Shown: in pieces, positions 1 through 8,325 of the stretch
Position numbering within the stretch: position 1 is the first letter of the stretch
How the letters are laid out: each line of letters begins with the position of its first letter
Assembly (NCBI RefSeq): GCF_029101545.1
Contig: NZ_CP118866.1
Span: forward strand, 1,364,001-1,428,000
DNA length: 64,000 nucleotides
Origin: Amygdalobacter indicium
Lineage (GTDB): Bacteria; Bacillota; Clostridia; Saccharofermentanales; Fastidiosipilaceae
Reading direction: 5' to 3'
The notes under the pieces: model-generated
The model's database searches: none
Told to the model about the DNA's origin: nothing
What the model saw: the letters and a program-made list of their open reading frames with translations, nothing else
Translations under genes and position numbers: made by a program

Positions 1-2
1 GC

Positions 3-92
3 GGTCAGAAACCGATGCGCATGATTTCAACACTGGCGCCATATGTACCTGTAGATAAGGTCGAAGTACCGGACTACCCTATTTACGACTAA
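3..92 (+). CDS. C-terminal end of an unidentified protein (partial)
   Basis: An open frame enters from the left edge and stops at a TAA after 29 residues, with the tail ending in EVPDYPIYD. It is the only plus-strand frame that runs in from the edge and it is followed at once by a strong hairpin, so it is probably the end of a real gene. The family cannot be recognised from this fragment. Confidence 0.45.
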   Translation, partial: GQKPMRMISTLAPYVPVDKVEVPDYPIYD

Positions 93-119
93 AAATTTTA
101 TACTTGAAAGCCTCAAAAC

Positions 120-197
120 ATCAAAAGCTCCTTAAGTAGTTTGTGCCGCGAACCTTTCGGTCCGAAACAAAGCACAAACTGCTGCAGAGCTTTTATT
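120..197. terminator. Two-tier inverted repeat, probably a bidirectional terminator
   Basis: An outer stem (AAAAGCTC at 123-130 with GAGCTTTT at 187-194) encloses a 9-bp inner stem (AGTTTGTGC at 138-146 with GCACAAACT at 172-180). T-rich or A-rich runs follow on both sides. It lies between the convergent partial plus-strand gene and the minus-strand permease, so it can end both transcripts. Confidence 0.65.
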
Positions 198-275
198 CAT
201 ACATGGCAGGCAGCGATTAAAGTGCTAATGTTCTTAGCCTTTTAAGCTCGCCGCCTGTTTCCCGTTTCCTTAGCG

Positions 276-1667
276 TTACCTCTTCGCCTGACGTTGCCTG
301 TTATACAGATACAAGGCCGCCGGACTGACAATCATACCGACAATCATCGCTGCAATTGCCAACGTATTCGGCACTCTGGCGCCTGCAACTTCAACGGTAA
401 ATTGCCCTACCCAATTGAACTTTACAAGCAAAAGGACTGTCAGCAACAAAGAAACAAACGGAGCTGCAACATCCGTAACAAAATTTTTGCAAGCCGGCTC
501 CACCTTTTCCCGACATTTACCGTAATAGAAAGCGATCAAAGCCAAAGGCACGACGATAAATTGGGCAAAGCGAACAATGGCACTGATAATCATAATCGAG
601 CCCATATTGTACGAAAAAGAAAAGGGAATCAAAATTGCAATTACGACAGTAATAATCGTTGACGTAACCGGGAAGCCGCGATTAGTACGTTTGGTAAAAA
701 GCGCCGGAACTTGCCCCTGCTTCGCCATCGCCTCAAGAATCCGGGGTGTATGGAAAGAAGCTGCCACATTTATTCCGAACATGGAAATCAAGGCACCGTA
801 CAAGATAATATTCTTGATAATCGGATTATCGAACAAGGGAATCAAAGCGATAACTTCTTTCGTAGTAGCTAATTTAACCGGATCAAGCATCATCCCGACT
901 ACAACTATCGCAATATAAATAATAGCGACAATCAAAATACCTAAAGGAATGGCGCGCGGCAAATTCTTTTCCGGTTTTTCCATATCTTCCGAACCGGATG
1001 CTACACTTTCAAAGCCGGTAAAAGCGTAAAAAGCGGCAACTGTAGCCATAACGAATTCCGAAGCACTCAAGCTTCCCTTTTGTGCAATTTCCAATTGATA
1101 AACTGCCGTAAAGTTATTCCGGCCGCCAAAAATAACGAGCAAGGCCCCGGCGACGATGCACACGATTAATGCTGATAATTTAGCTAAAGTCGAAAGGTTG
1201 CTGACAAATTCCAGTACCGCCGGTCCCATGACATTGATGATGAACAAAACTGCCATCAGGGAGAAAAATCCCAGGGTTAAAAGTTTTAAGTCATTTTTGG
1301 GCAAGCCGAATATAGAGAAAACTGTACGCACCACGCCGGTTGCCATAACGCCCCAAGCGATGGCTGCTGAAAAATAGCGGGTAATGCCGATATACAAGCC
1401 CGTGTTTTCGCCAAAGGCAGCCTTACTGTAAGCATAGGCAGCCCCGCCGGCTTTGACATACTTGGCAGCAGCTGCAAAGGTTATGGCCAGTACAGCGGCA
1501 AAAAAAGCGGCACAAAAATACACAAGCGGTGCCAGTGCTCCGGATTTGTTAACAACGGATCCGGGCGATAGAAAAATGCCGGAGCCGATAATCGAATTGA
1601 TTGTCAGTAAAACAATCGAATAAAAACCGAATTTTTTGGTCGTGGTAGTCGTGGTCGTGGTAGTCAT
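276..1667 (-). CDS. APC-superfamily amino acid permease
   Basis: The 463-residue product has the length and the hydrophobic pattern of a 12-helix APC (amino acid-polyamine-organocation) transporter. The first helix carries the family signature IIGSGIFLSPG, and FYAFTGFESVASGSEDMEKPEKNLPRA-type sequence in the middle matches the conserved helix-6/loop region. The N-terminus begins with a run of nine threonines before KKFGF, coded by alternating ACT/ACC-type codons, an unusual low-complexity cap. The start is preceded by AGAGGT. It lies 17 bp after the amidotransferase-like gene, so the two are almost certainly one operon; the pair suggests uptake and processing of a gamma-glutamyl compound or related amino acid. 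The substrate cannot be read from sequence. Confidence 0.88.
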   Translation of the reverse strand: MTTTTTTTTTKKFGFYSIVLLTINSIIGSGIFLSPGSVVNKSGALAPLVYFCAAFFAAVLAITFAAAAKYVKAGGAAYAYSKAAFGENTGLYIGITRYFSAAIAWGVMATGVVRTVFSIFGLPKNDLKLLTLGFFSLMAVLFIINVMGPAVLEFVSNLSTLAKLSALIVCIVAGALLVIFGGRNNFTAVYQLEIAQKGSLSASEFVMATVAAFYAFTGFESVASGSEDMEKPEKNLPRAIPLGILIVAIIYIAIVVVGMMLDPVKLATTKEVIALIPLFDNPIIKNIILYGALISMFGINVAASFHTPRILEAMAKQGQVPALFTKRTNRGFPVTSTIITVVIAILIPFSFSYNMGSIMIISAIVRFAQFIVVPLALIAFYYGKCREKVEPACKNFVTDVAAPFVSLLLTVLLLVKFNWVGQFTVEVAGARVPNTLAIAAMIVGMIVSPAALYLYNRQRQAKR

Positions 1668-1684
1668 ACAATACCTCTTTTTAA

Positions 1685-2419
1685 TTATTTATTTGTCCGC
1701 GCTTCGGCAATTAAACGCGCAAAGACCTTGTTCATCTGCTTTTCGGTTCGATGCAGCATCTCAGGATGCCACTGAACTGTCAGCAAAAATTTATAATCCT
1801 GGCTCTCTAAAGCTTCAATTACGCCGTCTTTGGCTCTGGCTGTAACTTTAAAGCTCGGTGCAACTTCATGTACCACTTGGTGGTGGAAGGAATTGACTTC
1901 CAGCTCTTCACATTGGAAAATATCGAAGAGTTTCGTGCCTTTCTGCAACTTGACATAATGGCTCGGCACCTGCCAATCAGTCACTTGGTTATGCTTGATA
2001 TAAGAACCGGGCGCCAGGGAAAGGTCCTGATACAGGCTCCCGCCGAAATAAACATTAATTACCTGCATGCCGCGACAAATTCCCAAAATCGGAATGTCTT
2101 TCTTTAATGCGAGCTGCAACAATTTAAAATCGAATTTATCCCGTCTGTAACAGGTTCGTCCGAGTAATTTGTGCGGTTCTTCTCCGTAAAATTGCGGGCA
2201 AACATCTTGGCCGCCGCTTAAAATCAAGGCATCAATATGCGCAACTTGTTCTCTGATTATTTCTTCCTCGCTGTTGACGGGTATTATATACGGGACGCCG
2301 CCGTTTTGAATGACTGAATCGACATAATCGTCGTTGGCATACGCCCGTTCATAGCCGGCAAATGCCGCGTCAGTCTCCGCCACAATAGAACCTGAAATTC
2401 CTACAATCGGTTTACTCAT
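1685..2419 (-). CDS. Class I glutamine amidotransferase-like hydrolase (peptidase C26, gamma-glutamyl hydrolase type)
   Basis: The 244-residue protein has the nucleophile motif GICRGMQ and the catalytic histidine/glutamate motif QWHPE of the C26 family, as in PuuD (gamma-glutamyl-GABA hydrolase). It is a stand-alone hydrolase with no synthetase domain. An ideal CAGGAGGATTAT precedes the ATG. It is the first gene of a two-gene operon with the APC permease. A cytoplasmic enzyme cleaving a gamma-glutamyl amide is the best family-level prediction; PuuD-type polyamine catabolism genes are not seen nearby. The upstream DNA carries motifs shared with the ridA locus, see 2676-2779. Confidence 0.85.
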   Translation of the reverse strand: MSKPIVGISGSIVAETDAAFAGYERAYANDDYVDSVIQNGGVPYIIPVNSEEEIIREQVAHIDALILSGGQDVCPQFYGEEPHKLLGRTCYRRDKFDFKLLQLALKKDIPILGICRGMQVINVYFGGSLYQDLSLAPGSYIKHNQVTDWQVPSHYVKLQKGTKLFDIFQCEELEVNSFHHQVVHEVAPSFKVTARAKDGVIEALESQDYKFLLTVQWHPEMLHRTEKQMNKVFARLIAEARTNK

Positions 2420-2487
2420 ATAATCCTCCTGCTGTAAATGTAATTTTCTAAGTTTAACACGTCTTTTGTCAGCTGTTCAAAGTTAGT

Positions 2488-2559
2488 GCCGGAATTGCCG
2501 TTATCGCCGGAGATGGCGGTATCGCCGGAATTGCCGTTAATACCGGAATTGGCGGAATT
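2488..2559. repeat. Four imperfect 18-bp tandem units
   Basis: Units starting at 2488, 2506, 2524 and 2542 follow the pattern GCCGGAATTGCCGTTATC with a few changes each. They lie in the leader of the hydrolase/permease operon, in a local GC-rich patch that continues to about 2660. An ORF reading through them on the minus strand (NSG/GDN-rich) has no family features and is not called. Confidence 0.7.
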
Positions 2560-2675
2560 GGCGCGGGTGTGTGGGCGGGCGCACAGGTAGGCGGGCGGCA
2601 GGCTTATAGCGCCTTGCGTACAGCTTGCGGCTGTACGACGGGCTTGCAGCGTGCGGGCGTGCAGGAACGATAAAA

Positions 2676-2703
2676 AATTATCATCTAATAAAAATATTAT
2701 CAC
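2676..2703. promoter_or_regulatory. 28-bp motif shared exactly with the ridA upstream region
   Basis: These 28 bases, starting AATTATCATCTAATAAAA, recur without mismatch at 15590-15617. Here they lie about 260-285 bp upstream of the hydrolase start, there 150-177 bp upstream of ridA. Exact conservation of such an AT-rich non-coding stretch in front of two operons suggests an operator or a promoter core. The YheO-type regulator next to ridA is the natural candidate to bind it; that is inference. Confidence 0.55.
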
Positions 2704-2744
2704 ATATTTAAGCACTTTATACAATATACATTCTGCTTTTTGCT

Positions 2745-2915
2745 TATTTTTGTACAATTTGCACAATCACGTTGTGTAATATATACAATTATCAATTTTC
2801 CATAAGCTCGCTTCAGGTACAGGTGCTTCTCCAACTTTTCAGGCAAAAAAAGCTTCTCAGCATTAAGATAAGAAACTTTTCAGATAAATTGGGGGCCTTT
2901 TTCCAGCGGCTTCCA
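2745..2915. repeat. Intergenic repeat copy A (homologous to 11189-11360)
   Basis: About 170 bp are clearly homologous to 11189-11360 in the same orientation. The shared parts include GTGTAATATATACAATTATC, CAACTTTTCAGGCAA, a hairpin (AAAGCTTCT at 2849-2857 with AGAAACTTT at 2870-2878) and CAGATAAATTGGGG. Read on the minus strand, the hairpin followed by a T run looks like a terminator; the lower part holds the inverted repeat TTGCACAA-N5-TTGTGTAA at 2759-2779, a possible operator for the hydrolase operon. The rest of 2780-3001 has no recognisable gene. Confidence 0.7.
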
Positions 2916-3001
2916 GCGACTAAAGTTAACTAATCCTCTTGATATTCAAGCAAAGCAGCTGTTTGGCTAACGTGGCTTCGACAGCCTTTGATTGAAGTGC
3001 A

Positions 3002-3112
3002 CTACTCTAAAACTGTAAGTCCCCTCTTAATTTGCGCTTTGGTAGCTAAGGCTGCTTCTTTGAGCTTTGGAATATCTTTCAAAGATTTTTTAGTATAGAC
3101 AATCTGATACAT
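3002..3112 (-). pseudogene. Truncated RelE/YoeB-type toxin remnant
   Basis: The ATG follows directly on the TAG of the antitoxin gene. The 36-residue frame begins MYQIVYTKKSLKDIPKLKEA, the typical start of Txe/YoeB/RelE-superfamily mRNA interferases (usually 85-90 residues), then hits a TAG. The downstream DNA in any frame does not continue the fold, so the toxin is broken. This leaves the antitoxin without an active partner here. Confidence 0.65.
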
Positions 3113-3361
3113 CTACCAAATGGCCTCAGTTTCAGGTACGCAATCAGAAACACCTGTGTTCAATCCGTCTATGATTTTTTCACGCATAACGGAATTTGAA
3201 GATACTTTAAGAGTTTCTACAAGTTCGTTATAATCATCTGCGCTTAAAATAACAGCATTACCATTTTTGGTGCTGATATTGATGGGCTCGTTAAATTTTA
3301 TAGCTTGGTCAAGCAGCGAAAAGAGATTTTTGCGAAAGCTTGTTGCAGTTGTATTCATCAT
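3113..3361 (-). CDS. Phd/YefM-family antitoxin
   Basis: The 82-residue product (MMNTTATSFRKNLFSLLDQAI...) has the Phd/YefM N-terminal fold signature, including VILSADDYNELVETL, which binds DNA and leads into the toxin-neutralising tail. The start chosen has GAGGTGA five bases upstream; an in-frame GTG further up would add six residues. The gene abuts a truncated toxin remnant, so it is a relic of a type II module or acts as an orphan antitoxin. Confidence 0.8.
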   Translation of the reverse strand: MMNTTATSFRKNLFSLLDQAIKFNEPINISTKNGNAVILSADDYNELVETLKVSSNSVMREKIIDGLNTGVSDCVPETEAIW

Positions 3362-3502
3362 ATAAATCACCTCATGCACATTATAGCGTACGTTTATAAG
3401 CTATCAATAATTTGAACGTAGTGAAAGATTTTTAGAGAATTCAACTCAGGGAGCTAATCTTGGAGGTTGAGGGCTTCGCCCTTGATAAATCGTGTAGAAT
3501 GC

Positions 3503-3516
3503 AATACAATTGTATT
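3503..3516. promoter_or_regulatory. Perfect 14-bp palindrome, likely autoregulatory operator
   Basis: AATACAATTGTATT is a perfect palindrome just upstream of the ribosome-binding site of the RelB-type antitoxin. Ribbon-helix-helix antitoxins normally bind such sites to repress their own operon. Confidence 0.55.
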
Positions 3517-3539
3517 ACAAAAGAAAGGAAGCGATGTTT

Positions 3540-3764
3540 ATGGCAACAATCAGTTTACGAGTTCCGGAGAATGAACTGAACATTTTCAAGGCCTACGCAA
3601 GGCTCAACAACGCAAGCCTGTCTGAAGTTATTAGAGCTACTATGCTCGACCATATTGAGAATGAGTATGACCTTAAAGTGTTTGAGGAGTACGAAGCTGA
3701 AAGAGCAAACGGTACATTGAAAACAAGACCTATCAATCAGCTTTGGGAAGAATTAGGGTTATGA
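3540..3764 (+). CDS. Ribbon-helix-helix antitoxin (RelB/DUF6290 type)
   Basis: The 74-residue protein starts MATISLRVPENELNIFKAYA, the beta-strand and first helix of a ribbon-helix-helix DNA-binding domain, followed by an acidic helical tail (FEEYEAERANGTLKTRP) that would wrap the toxin. A second ATG six bases upstream (3534) is possible; the chosen start fits the family and leaves eight bases after GGAAG. The stop codon overlaps the toxin start (ATGA), so the pair is translationally coupled. Confidence 0.85.
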   Translation: MATISLRVPENELNIFKAYARLNNASLSEVIRATMLDHIENEYDLKVFEEYEAERANGTLKTRPINQLWEELGL

Positions 3765-4033
3765 AATATCGGATAATAACAACAGACAAGTTTGATAAAG
3801 CATTCAAAAAATTAGATAGGCAAACACAAAAGATAATCAAGACTTGGATTGAGAAGAACCTTGTTGGATGTGAAAATCCCCGTGTTCACGGGAAGGGATT
3901 GACAGCCAACAGAAGTGGGCAATGGAGGTACCGAGTAGGTGATTATCGCATACTGGCAGACATACAAGATAACGAGCTTGTATTGGTGTTTGTTGATGTG
4001 GGACACAGAAGCAGAATTTATTTAGCTGAGTAA
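3761..4033 (+). CDS. RelE/ParE-family toxin
   Basis: The 90-residue protein (MKYRIITTDKFDKAFKKLDR) has the RelE-superfamily pattern: N-terminal KFDKAFKKLD helix pair, then WRYRVGDYRILADI and a C-terminal VDVGHRSRIY strand with the conserved basic/aromatic residues. It is full length for the family and begins inside the antitoxin stop codon. Family members cleave ribosome-bound mRNA or inhibit gyrase; the R-Y-R...R-I pattern with HRSRIY fits RelE-type RNases better, but this is not certain. The module is intact and probably acts in plasmid-like stabilisation or stress response. Confidence 0.85.
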   Translation: MKYRIITTDKFDKAFKKLDRQTQKIIKTWIEKNLVGCENPRVHGKGLTANRSGQWRYRVGDYRILADIQDNELVLVFVDVGHRSRIYLAE

Positions 4034-4070
4034 AAATTGAGTTTGACTTTCTTGTCAAGCTCAATTTTCC
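4033..4070 (+). terminator. Rho-independent terminator of the toxin-antitoxin operon
   Basis: AAAATTGAGTTTGAC pairs with GTCAAGCTCAATTTT, a 15-bp stem with one mismatch, beginning at the toxin stop codon and ending in a T run. Confidence 0.75.
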
Positions 4071-4163
4071 ATGCCATATAATTTTTCCATTTCCTCAAAC
4101 GAAAAGGTGGCGAAAATTAAGAGCGAAAGCGGAGCTGAATTTTTGACATATCCCCCCTCCCCC

Positions 4164-4196
4164 GTAAAAAGGCAGAGCGCCGAAACGCACTGCCTC
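4164..4196 (-). terminator. Rho-independent terminator after the alpha-galactosidase gene
   Basis: On the minus strand GGCAGTGCG/CGCTCTGCC forms a stem with a TTTC-type loop, followed by five T. It lies about 65 bp after the alpha-galactosidase stop, the end of the alpha-galactoside operon. Confidence 0.7.
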
Positions 4197-4259
4197 CAAG
4201 GGGAACACATATTTCAATTCGCTGTTAACGCCGAAGAATTTCAGCTTTAACAGCAGCAT

Positions 4260-6488
4260 TCAATTAATAATCTCAGCTAACAAACAAACTGCGTCATGCT
4301 CACAAGCAGGTTGCTGCAAAACAGTGCCGGCAAGCATAAGATCCTGACCATAAAACTGTCCGAGCACTCGCTTGCCTGAAGCGATATACTCAGTAACTTG
4401 ATATCTTGCCTCTTTTTTCAAGCCTTTCCATAAAACCGTTTTACTCATGGCGGATGTAGGCAATTCGAGATAAACACTGACTAATAAAGCTTGAGTGGCA
4501 TCAGCTGCTGCAAATTCCCAAGCAGCCATTTGCGGTACTGTAAGGCGATAATATATACCGGTTCGAATCAGGGCCTCATGTTTTTTGTAGAAGGAAATTT
4601 GTTGCTTAATTGTTTGTTTTTCTTCTGCGTTTAATTTGCTTAAATCCAACTCATAGCCGAAGGCACCCTGCATCGCCACAAGGCCGCGAGTAAATAGCGG
4701 TGTAATACGATGATTTTGGTGATTAGGTACAGCGGATACATGGGCGGAGATAGTAGATACGGGGTAGATGCTTGCAGTACCGGCTTGAATTTTCAGGCGT
4801 TCGACAGCATCCGTGTCGTCGCTTGTCCAAATTTGCGGTTGATAGTAAAGCATGCCCAAGTCGAATCGCCCGCCACCGCCGCTGCAGCCTTCGAGTAAGA
4901 GCTTGGGGTACTTGGTCACAAGGTAATCCAGCACTCGATACACGCCTAATACATATAGGTGTGCCTGCTTACCTTGCTCTGCCGATCTCAAAGTACCGCT
5001 ATACCAGTCGCAGATCGAGCGGTTCATATCCCATTTAATATATTTTATCGGTGCTTGACTTAAAATTGAATCTATACAGTTTATTAAATAATCCTGCACT
5101 TCCGGATTGGCAAAGTCTAAGACCAGTTGGCCGCGCGAAACGTTAGGTTTTCTTGCCGGTATTTGAATTGCCCATTCGGGATGTTTGCGATACAAATCGC
5201 TATCTTCATTCACCATTTCCGGTTCAATCCAAATGCCGAAATCCAGGCCGATTTTATTAATTTCTCGTACTAAATCGGCTAAATTACCGCCAAGTTTCTG
5301 TTCGTTCGTCGTCCAGTCTCCCAAACCTGCCGTGTCATCGTTTCTCTTGCCGAACCAGCCGTCATCCAAAACAAACAAATCCAAATTAAGTTCTTTGGCA
5401 ATCCCGGCTAATTCTAAGAGTTTTTCTTTCGTAAAATCAAAGTAAGTTGCTTCCCAGTTGTTGATTAAAACCGGACGTTTGACCAGGGAAGAATTTGGAG
5501 GCAATAAGTTTTGCTTAATGGCTGTATGCAAATTTTGACTTACACCGTTTATACCTGAACAGCTATAAGTTAACGCTACTTCCGGCGATTGCAAACTTTC
5601 GCCGCTATTCAACGGCCAATTAAGAATTTGTTTGTCCATCCCGACGACTATTCTGGTTTGGCCGATTTGATCTTTTTCGCAATCGAAATAAAATCCGCCG
5701 CTGTATACCAGCGCTATAGCATAAGCTTCTCCTTGATTTTCCGTAGTTTCCGGCTTTTTTAATATCGCTGCAGGATTATGTTGATGACTGGAGGTTCCAC
5801 GTGAACTTGTGATGCTGAAGATTCCCTGCTTAAGCGGCGTTTCCGTGATTTGCCTCTCAAGGTTATGTCGGCCGGCAAAATGAACTAAATTATAATCTCC
5901 CCGTATAAAATCCAAAGTTGCTGACGATAAATTGTTTATACTCAGCAACTGTTCCGTTCGGTTAATTACTTTGCTGCTCCGCGTGATTAAGTCGCTATCC
6001 GGATACACTGAATAATATAATTCAACATATAATTCAGAATATTTATCTTTCAATATTACTACCAGTGTTTCAACATTGTTTGCATTGCGAAAAGAAGGCA
6101 AACCGGGCAGCGTATTTTTGCCTTGATAAATCCGATGAGAATAGTAGCGCAGATCCGTTCCTCTGCTGCCGTTCGGCCATTTGATTTGCAAGCCTGTGAC
6201 TCTAAAGTCTCCTGTACCTTCTTGCGGATATTCTTGCGGTAATGTATCAAAAGAATAGGCTCTGTTAGCGGCTGCATCTGCCGGATTACCTGAAAAGCTG
6301 TGATTGGAGTAATCGATTAAATAGGACAAATCTCTGCCGCTTGGTTTGGCCCCGTACCAAGTATGTAACAAGCTACCGTACTTATCTATTTTCATTTGGT
6401 AACCGGTATTTTGGGTGTATAAAGTTATTGTTCCATCTTGCGGATTATACACTATATTGCGGAATGATTGGGAATTTACTGCATTCAT
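4260..6488 (-). CDS. aga: Alpha-galactosidase, glycoside hydrolase family 36
   Basis: The 742-residue protein has the full GH36 layout: an N-terminal beta-supersandwich domain, a catalytic TIM barrel and a C-terminal beta domain. Visible signatures are VLDDGWFGKRNDD, the nucleophile motif YIKWDMNR, LLEGCSGGGGRFD and the acid/base motif WTSDDTDAVERL. No signal peptide is present, so it acts in the cytoplasm on melibiose, raffinose or stachyose imported by the adjacent transporter. It is the last gene of the binding protein-permease-permease-hydrolase operon, 47 bp after the permease stop. Confidence 0.96.
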   Translation of the reverse strand: MNAVNSQSFRNIVYNPQDGTITLYTQNTGYQMKIDKYGSLLHTWYGAKPSGRDLSYLIDYSNHSFSGNPADAAANRAYSFDTLPQEYPQEGTGDFRVTGLQIKWPNGSRGTDLRYYSHRIYQGKNTLPGLPSFRNANNVETLVVILKDKYSELYVELYYSVYPDSDLITRSSKVINRTEQLLSINNLSSATLDFIRGDYNLVHFAGRHNLERQITETPLKQGIFSITSSRGTSSHQHNPAAILKKPETTENQGEAYAIALVYSGGFYFDCEKDQIGQTRIVVGMDKQILNWPLNSGESLQSPEVALTYSCSGINGVSQNLHTAIKQNLLPPNSSLVKRPVLINNWEATYFDFTKEKLLELAGIAKELNLDLFVLDDGWFGKRNDDTAGLGDWTTNEQKLGGNLADLVREINKIGLDFGIWIEPEMVNEDSDLYRKHPEWAIQIPARKPNVSRGQLVLDFANPEVQDYLINCIDSILSQAPIKYIKWDMNRSICDWYSGTLRSAEQGKQAHLYVLGVYRVLDYLVTKYPKLLLEGCSGGGGRFDLGMLYYQPQIWTSDDTDAVERLKIQAGTASIYPVSTISAHVSAVPNHQNHRITPLFTRGLVAMQGAFGYELDLSKLNAEEKQTIKQQISFYKKHEALIRTGIYYRLTVPQMAAWEFAAADATQALLVSVYLELPTSAMSKTVLWKGLKKEARYQVTEYIASGKRVLGQFYGQDLMLAGTVLQQPACEHDAVCLLAEIIN

Positions 6489-6535
6489 TTTTGCCTCCTA
6501 CGCTATGCTGGGAATAATTCAACTTTATTTTGAGC

Positions 6536-7384
6536 TTATTTGCCACCGGTTCTGGCGATACTCGCCATGAATTTCCGCTGGAATAAGATATATACTGCGA
6601 TCATCGGTATGCTGGCCAATAATGCAGCTGCCATCAAATCAGGATATTTTGTAGCAAACTGACCTTGCATTTTAGCCAGCGCAGGTGCTAACGTCAAAAT
6701 ATTTTTCTTGGAAGCGACAACCATCGGCCACATCAAATCCTTATAGGCAAATAAAGCTGTGAATATGGTCAGAGCAATCAATGTCGGTTTGGTCAAAGGC
6801 GCCATGACGAAAAGGAATCTTTGGCCGATGTTACAACCGTCTAAGATTGCTGCTTCTTCCAATTCTTTCGGTAAGTTGCGATAAACTTGCCTTAACAGGA
6901 AGGTGCCGAAGGCTGTAACTAATCCCGGGAAAACTAACGAAAGCATCGTGTTGTTCAGACCCAGACGGCTGACCATGGCATATTGCGGAATGACGAAGAT
7001 TTGCGACGGTACCATCATTTGCAGCAAAACCAAACTGAATGCGATGTTTTTACCGCGAAATTTCAAGCGACCGAAGGCATATCCCGCCATGCTGGCAGTA
7101 ACGACGGCACATATGCAACGCCAAAACATAAATAATAGTGTATTGGTGTAAAGTAAGATCCAATCGTAATTATGAAAAACATTCACAAATGCTTCTGTCT
7201 GAAATTTTTTCGGGAAAAAGACGAAAGGGTTGATCTGCGTAACTTCCGTTTGAGTCTTAAATGCCGTCAAAAACATCCACAGAAACGGCAGTATCATTAC
7301 TACGCTTACTAAAATTAAGGTTATATGTAAGATGATTTTCTTGTTTTGTGAAATCAATTTGTAATTTACTTTGTTAGTCATCAT
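6536..7384 (-). CDS. msmG: CUT1 sugar ABC transporter permease (MsmG/MalG type)
   Basis: The 282-residue inner-membrane protein has six predicted helices and the EAA loop (EEAAILDGCNIGQRFLFVMAPL), the contact site for the ATPase. The ATG pair at 7384/7381 overlaps the stop of the preceding permease gene, which fixes the start better than the in-frame upstream ATG at 7411. It pairs with the MsmF-like permease to import alpha-galactosides. No ATPase gene lies in the operon, so a shared MsmK/MsiK-type ATPase encoded elsewhere is expected. Confidence 0.9.
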   Translation of the reverse strand: MMTNKVNYKLISQNKKIILHITLILVSVVMILPFLWMFLTAFKTQTEVTQINPFVFFPKKFQTEAFVNVFHNYDWILLYTNTLLFMFWRCICAVVTASMAGYAFGRLKFRGKNIAFSLVLLQMMVPSQIFVIPQYAMVSRLGLNNTMLSLVFPGLVTAFGTFLLRQVYRNLPKELEEAAILDGCNIGQRFLFVMAPLTKPTLIALTIFTALFAYKDLMWPMVVASKKNILTLAPALAKMQGQFATKYPDLMAAALLASIPMIAVYILFQRKFMASIARTGGK

Positions 7385-8264
7385 AGAACACCCATTTTCT
7401 TTCAAATCCACGTTGTAATAGAGTTATAAACAAGACGATTATGAGCAATATAATTGCTATGGTTGAACCGTAACCCCAGTTACCTTCGACAAATGAGTAG
7501 CGGAAAAACAGCATAACCAAAGATTGCGTGTTATCTATTGTCGGATTGGTCATATCCATGACCATGTATATGTTATCAAAGACCTGCATGGCTGCAATTA
7601 TGCGCGTCACCAGAACAAAATAGATAGTCGGTGAAATAATCGGCAAAACCACTTTGTAAAATGTCATAAACTTACTTGCACCGTCTAATTCCGCCGCCTC
7701 ATAATAGTCTTTAGAAACGTCTTGTAAGGCCGCGAGGAATAAGACCATATTGTAGCCGATTGCCGACCAGATTCCGATAATAGCAACTGAAACCAGGGTA
7801 ATGCGAGAATCGGTCAGCCAACTGACATTTATATGAAAAATATGATTAATCAAGCCGAATTCCGTGTTATACAGCCATTTCCACACCATGGCTACGGCTG
7901 CCGGAGCTGCCACCATCGGCAAGAAAATCACTGTACGGTAAAATCCGCGTAATTTCATTTTTTGGTTCAAAATAAAGGCTAACAGCAAGGAAATTATGAT
8001 TGAAGCCGGAACTTCCAGCAGCATATAAATAAAAGTGTTTCTTATAGCTTTTAATATTATGACATCGTTAAAGGCCTTTTTATAGTTCGCTAAGCCTATA
8101 AATATATTATTAAGTCCAAAGGCGCCTGTCTTGAAAAAAGTTAAATAAATAGTTTGAAATATTGGAATTATATTCAGGATTACCAATCCGATGATTGTTG
8201 GCAATATTAACGCCCAACCCCAAACAAATTGTTCCCTAGCTTTTTTCTTAGTTAAAGTTAACAT
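7374..8264 (-). CDS. msmF: CUT1 sugar ABC transporter permease (MsmF/MalF type)
   Basis: The 296-residue protein carries an N-terminal helix (LILPTIIGLVILNIIPIF), five further helices and the EAA loop EAAELDGASKFMTFYKVVLPIISP. GGAGGAGCAGAGGAA precedes the ATG. It follows the binding-protein gene by 61 bp with a hairpin between them, and its stop overlaps the next permease, so MsmF and MsmG are made together. Confidence 0.9.
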   Translation of the reverse strand: MLTLTKKKAREQFVWGWALILPTIIGLVILNIIPIFQTIYLTFFKTGAFGLNNIFIGLANYKKAFNDVIILKAIRNTFIYMLLEVPASIIISLLLAFILNQKMKLRGFYRTVIFLPMVAAPAAVAMVWKWLYNTEFGLINHIFHINVSWLTDSRITLVSVAIIGIWSAIGYNMVLFLAALQDVSKDYYEAAELDGASKFMTFYKVVLPIISPTIYFVLVTRIIAAMQVFDNIYMVMDMTNPTIDNTQSLVMLFFRYSFVEGNWGYGSTIAIILLIIVLFITLLQRGFERKWVFYDD

Positions 8265-8284
8265 TTCCTCTGCTCCTCCTTTAT

Positions 8285-8320
8285 AAAAAAGGAGGAAGTT
8301 ACCTTAAAGGTAACTTCCAT
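8285..8320 (-). terminator. Intra-operon hairpin/attenuator between binding protein and permeases
   Basis: On the minus strand GGAAGTTACC pairs perfectly with GGTAACTTCC around a short loop, followed by TCC and six T. Placed between the binding-protein and permease genes, it probably stops part of the transcription and protects the upstream mRNA, giving more binding protein than permease. Confidence 0.7.
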
Positions 8321-8325
8321 TATTA

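Noticed and set aside
294..662. Plus-strand ORFs over the permease gene (also 577-918)
   Set aside because: Antisense shadows of a clear transporter gene.
2488..2559. Possible CRISPR-like array
   Set aside because: The 18-bp units are directly tandem with no spacers; no other regularly spaced repeats and no cas genes are present.
2416..2766. 116-codon minus-strand ORF upstream of the amidotransferase-like gene
   Set aside because: It reads through the 18-bp tandem repeats and the shared regulatory motif, has no recognisable domain, and overlaps the real start and its ribosome-binding site.
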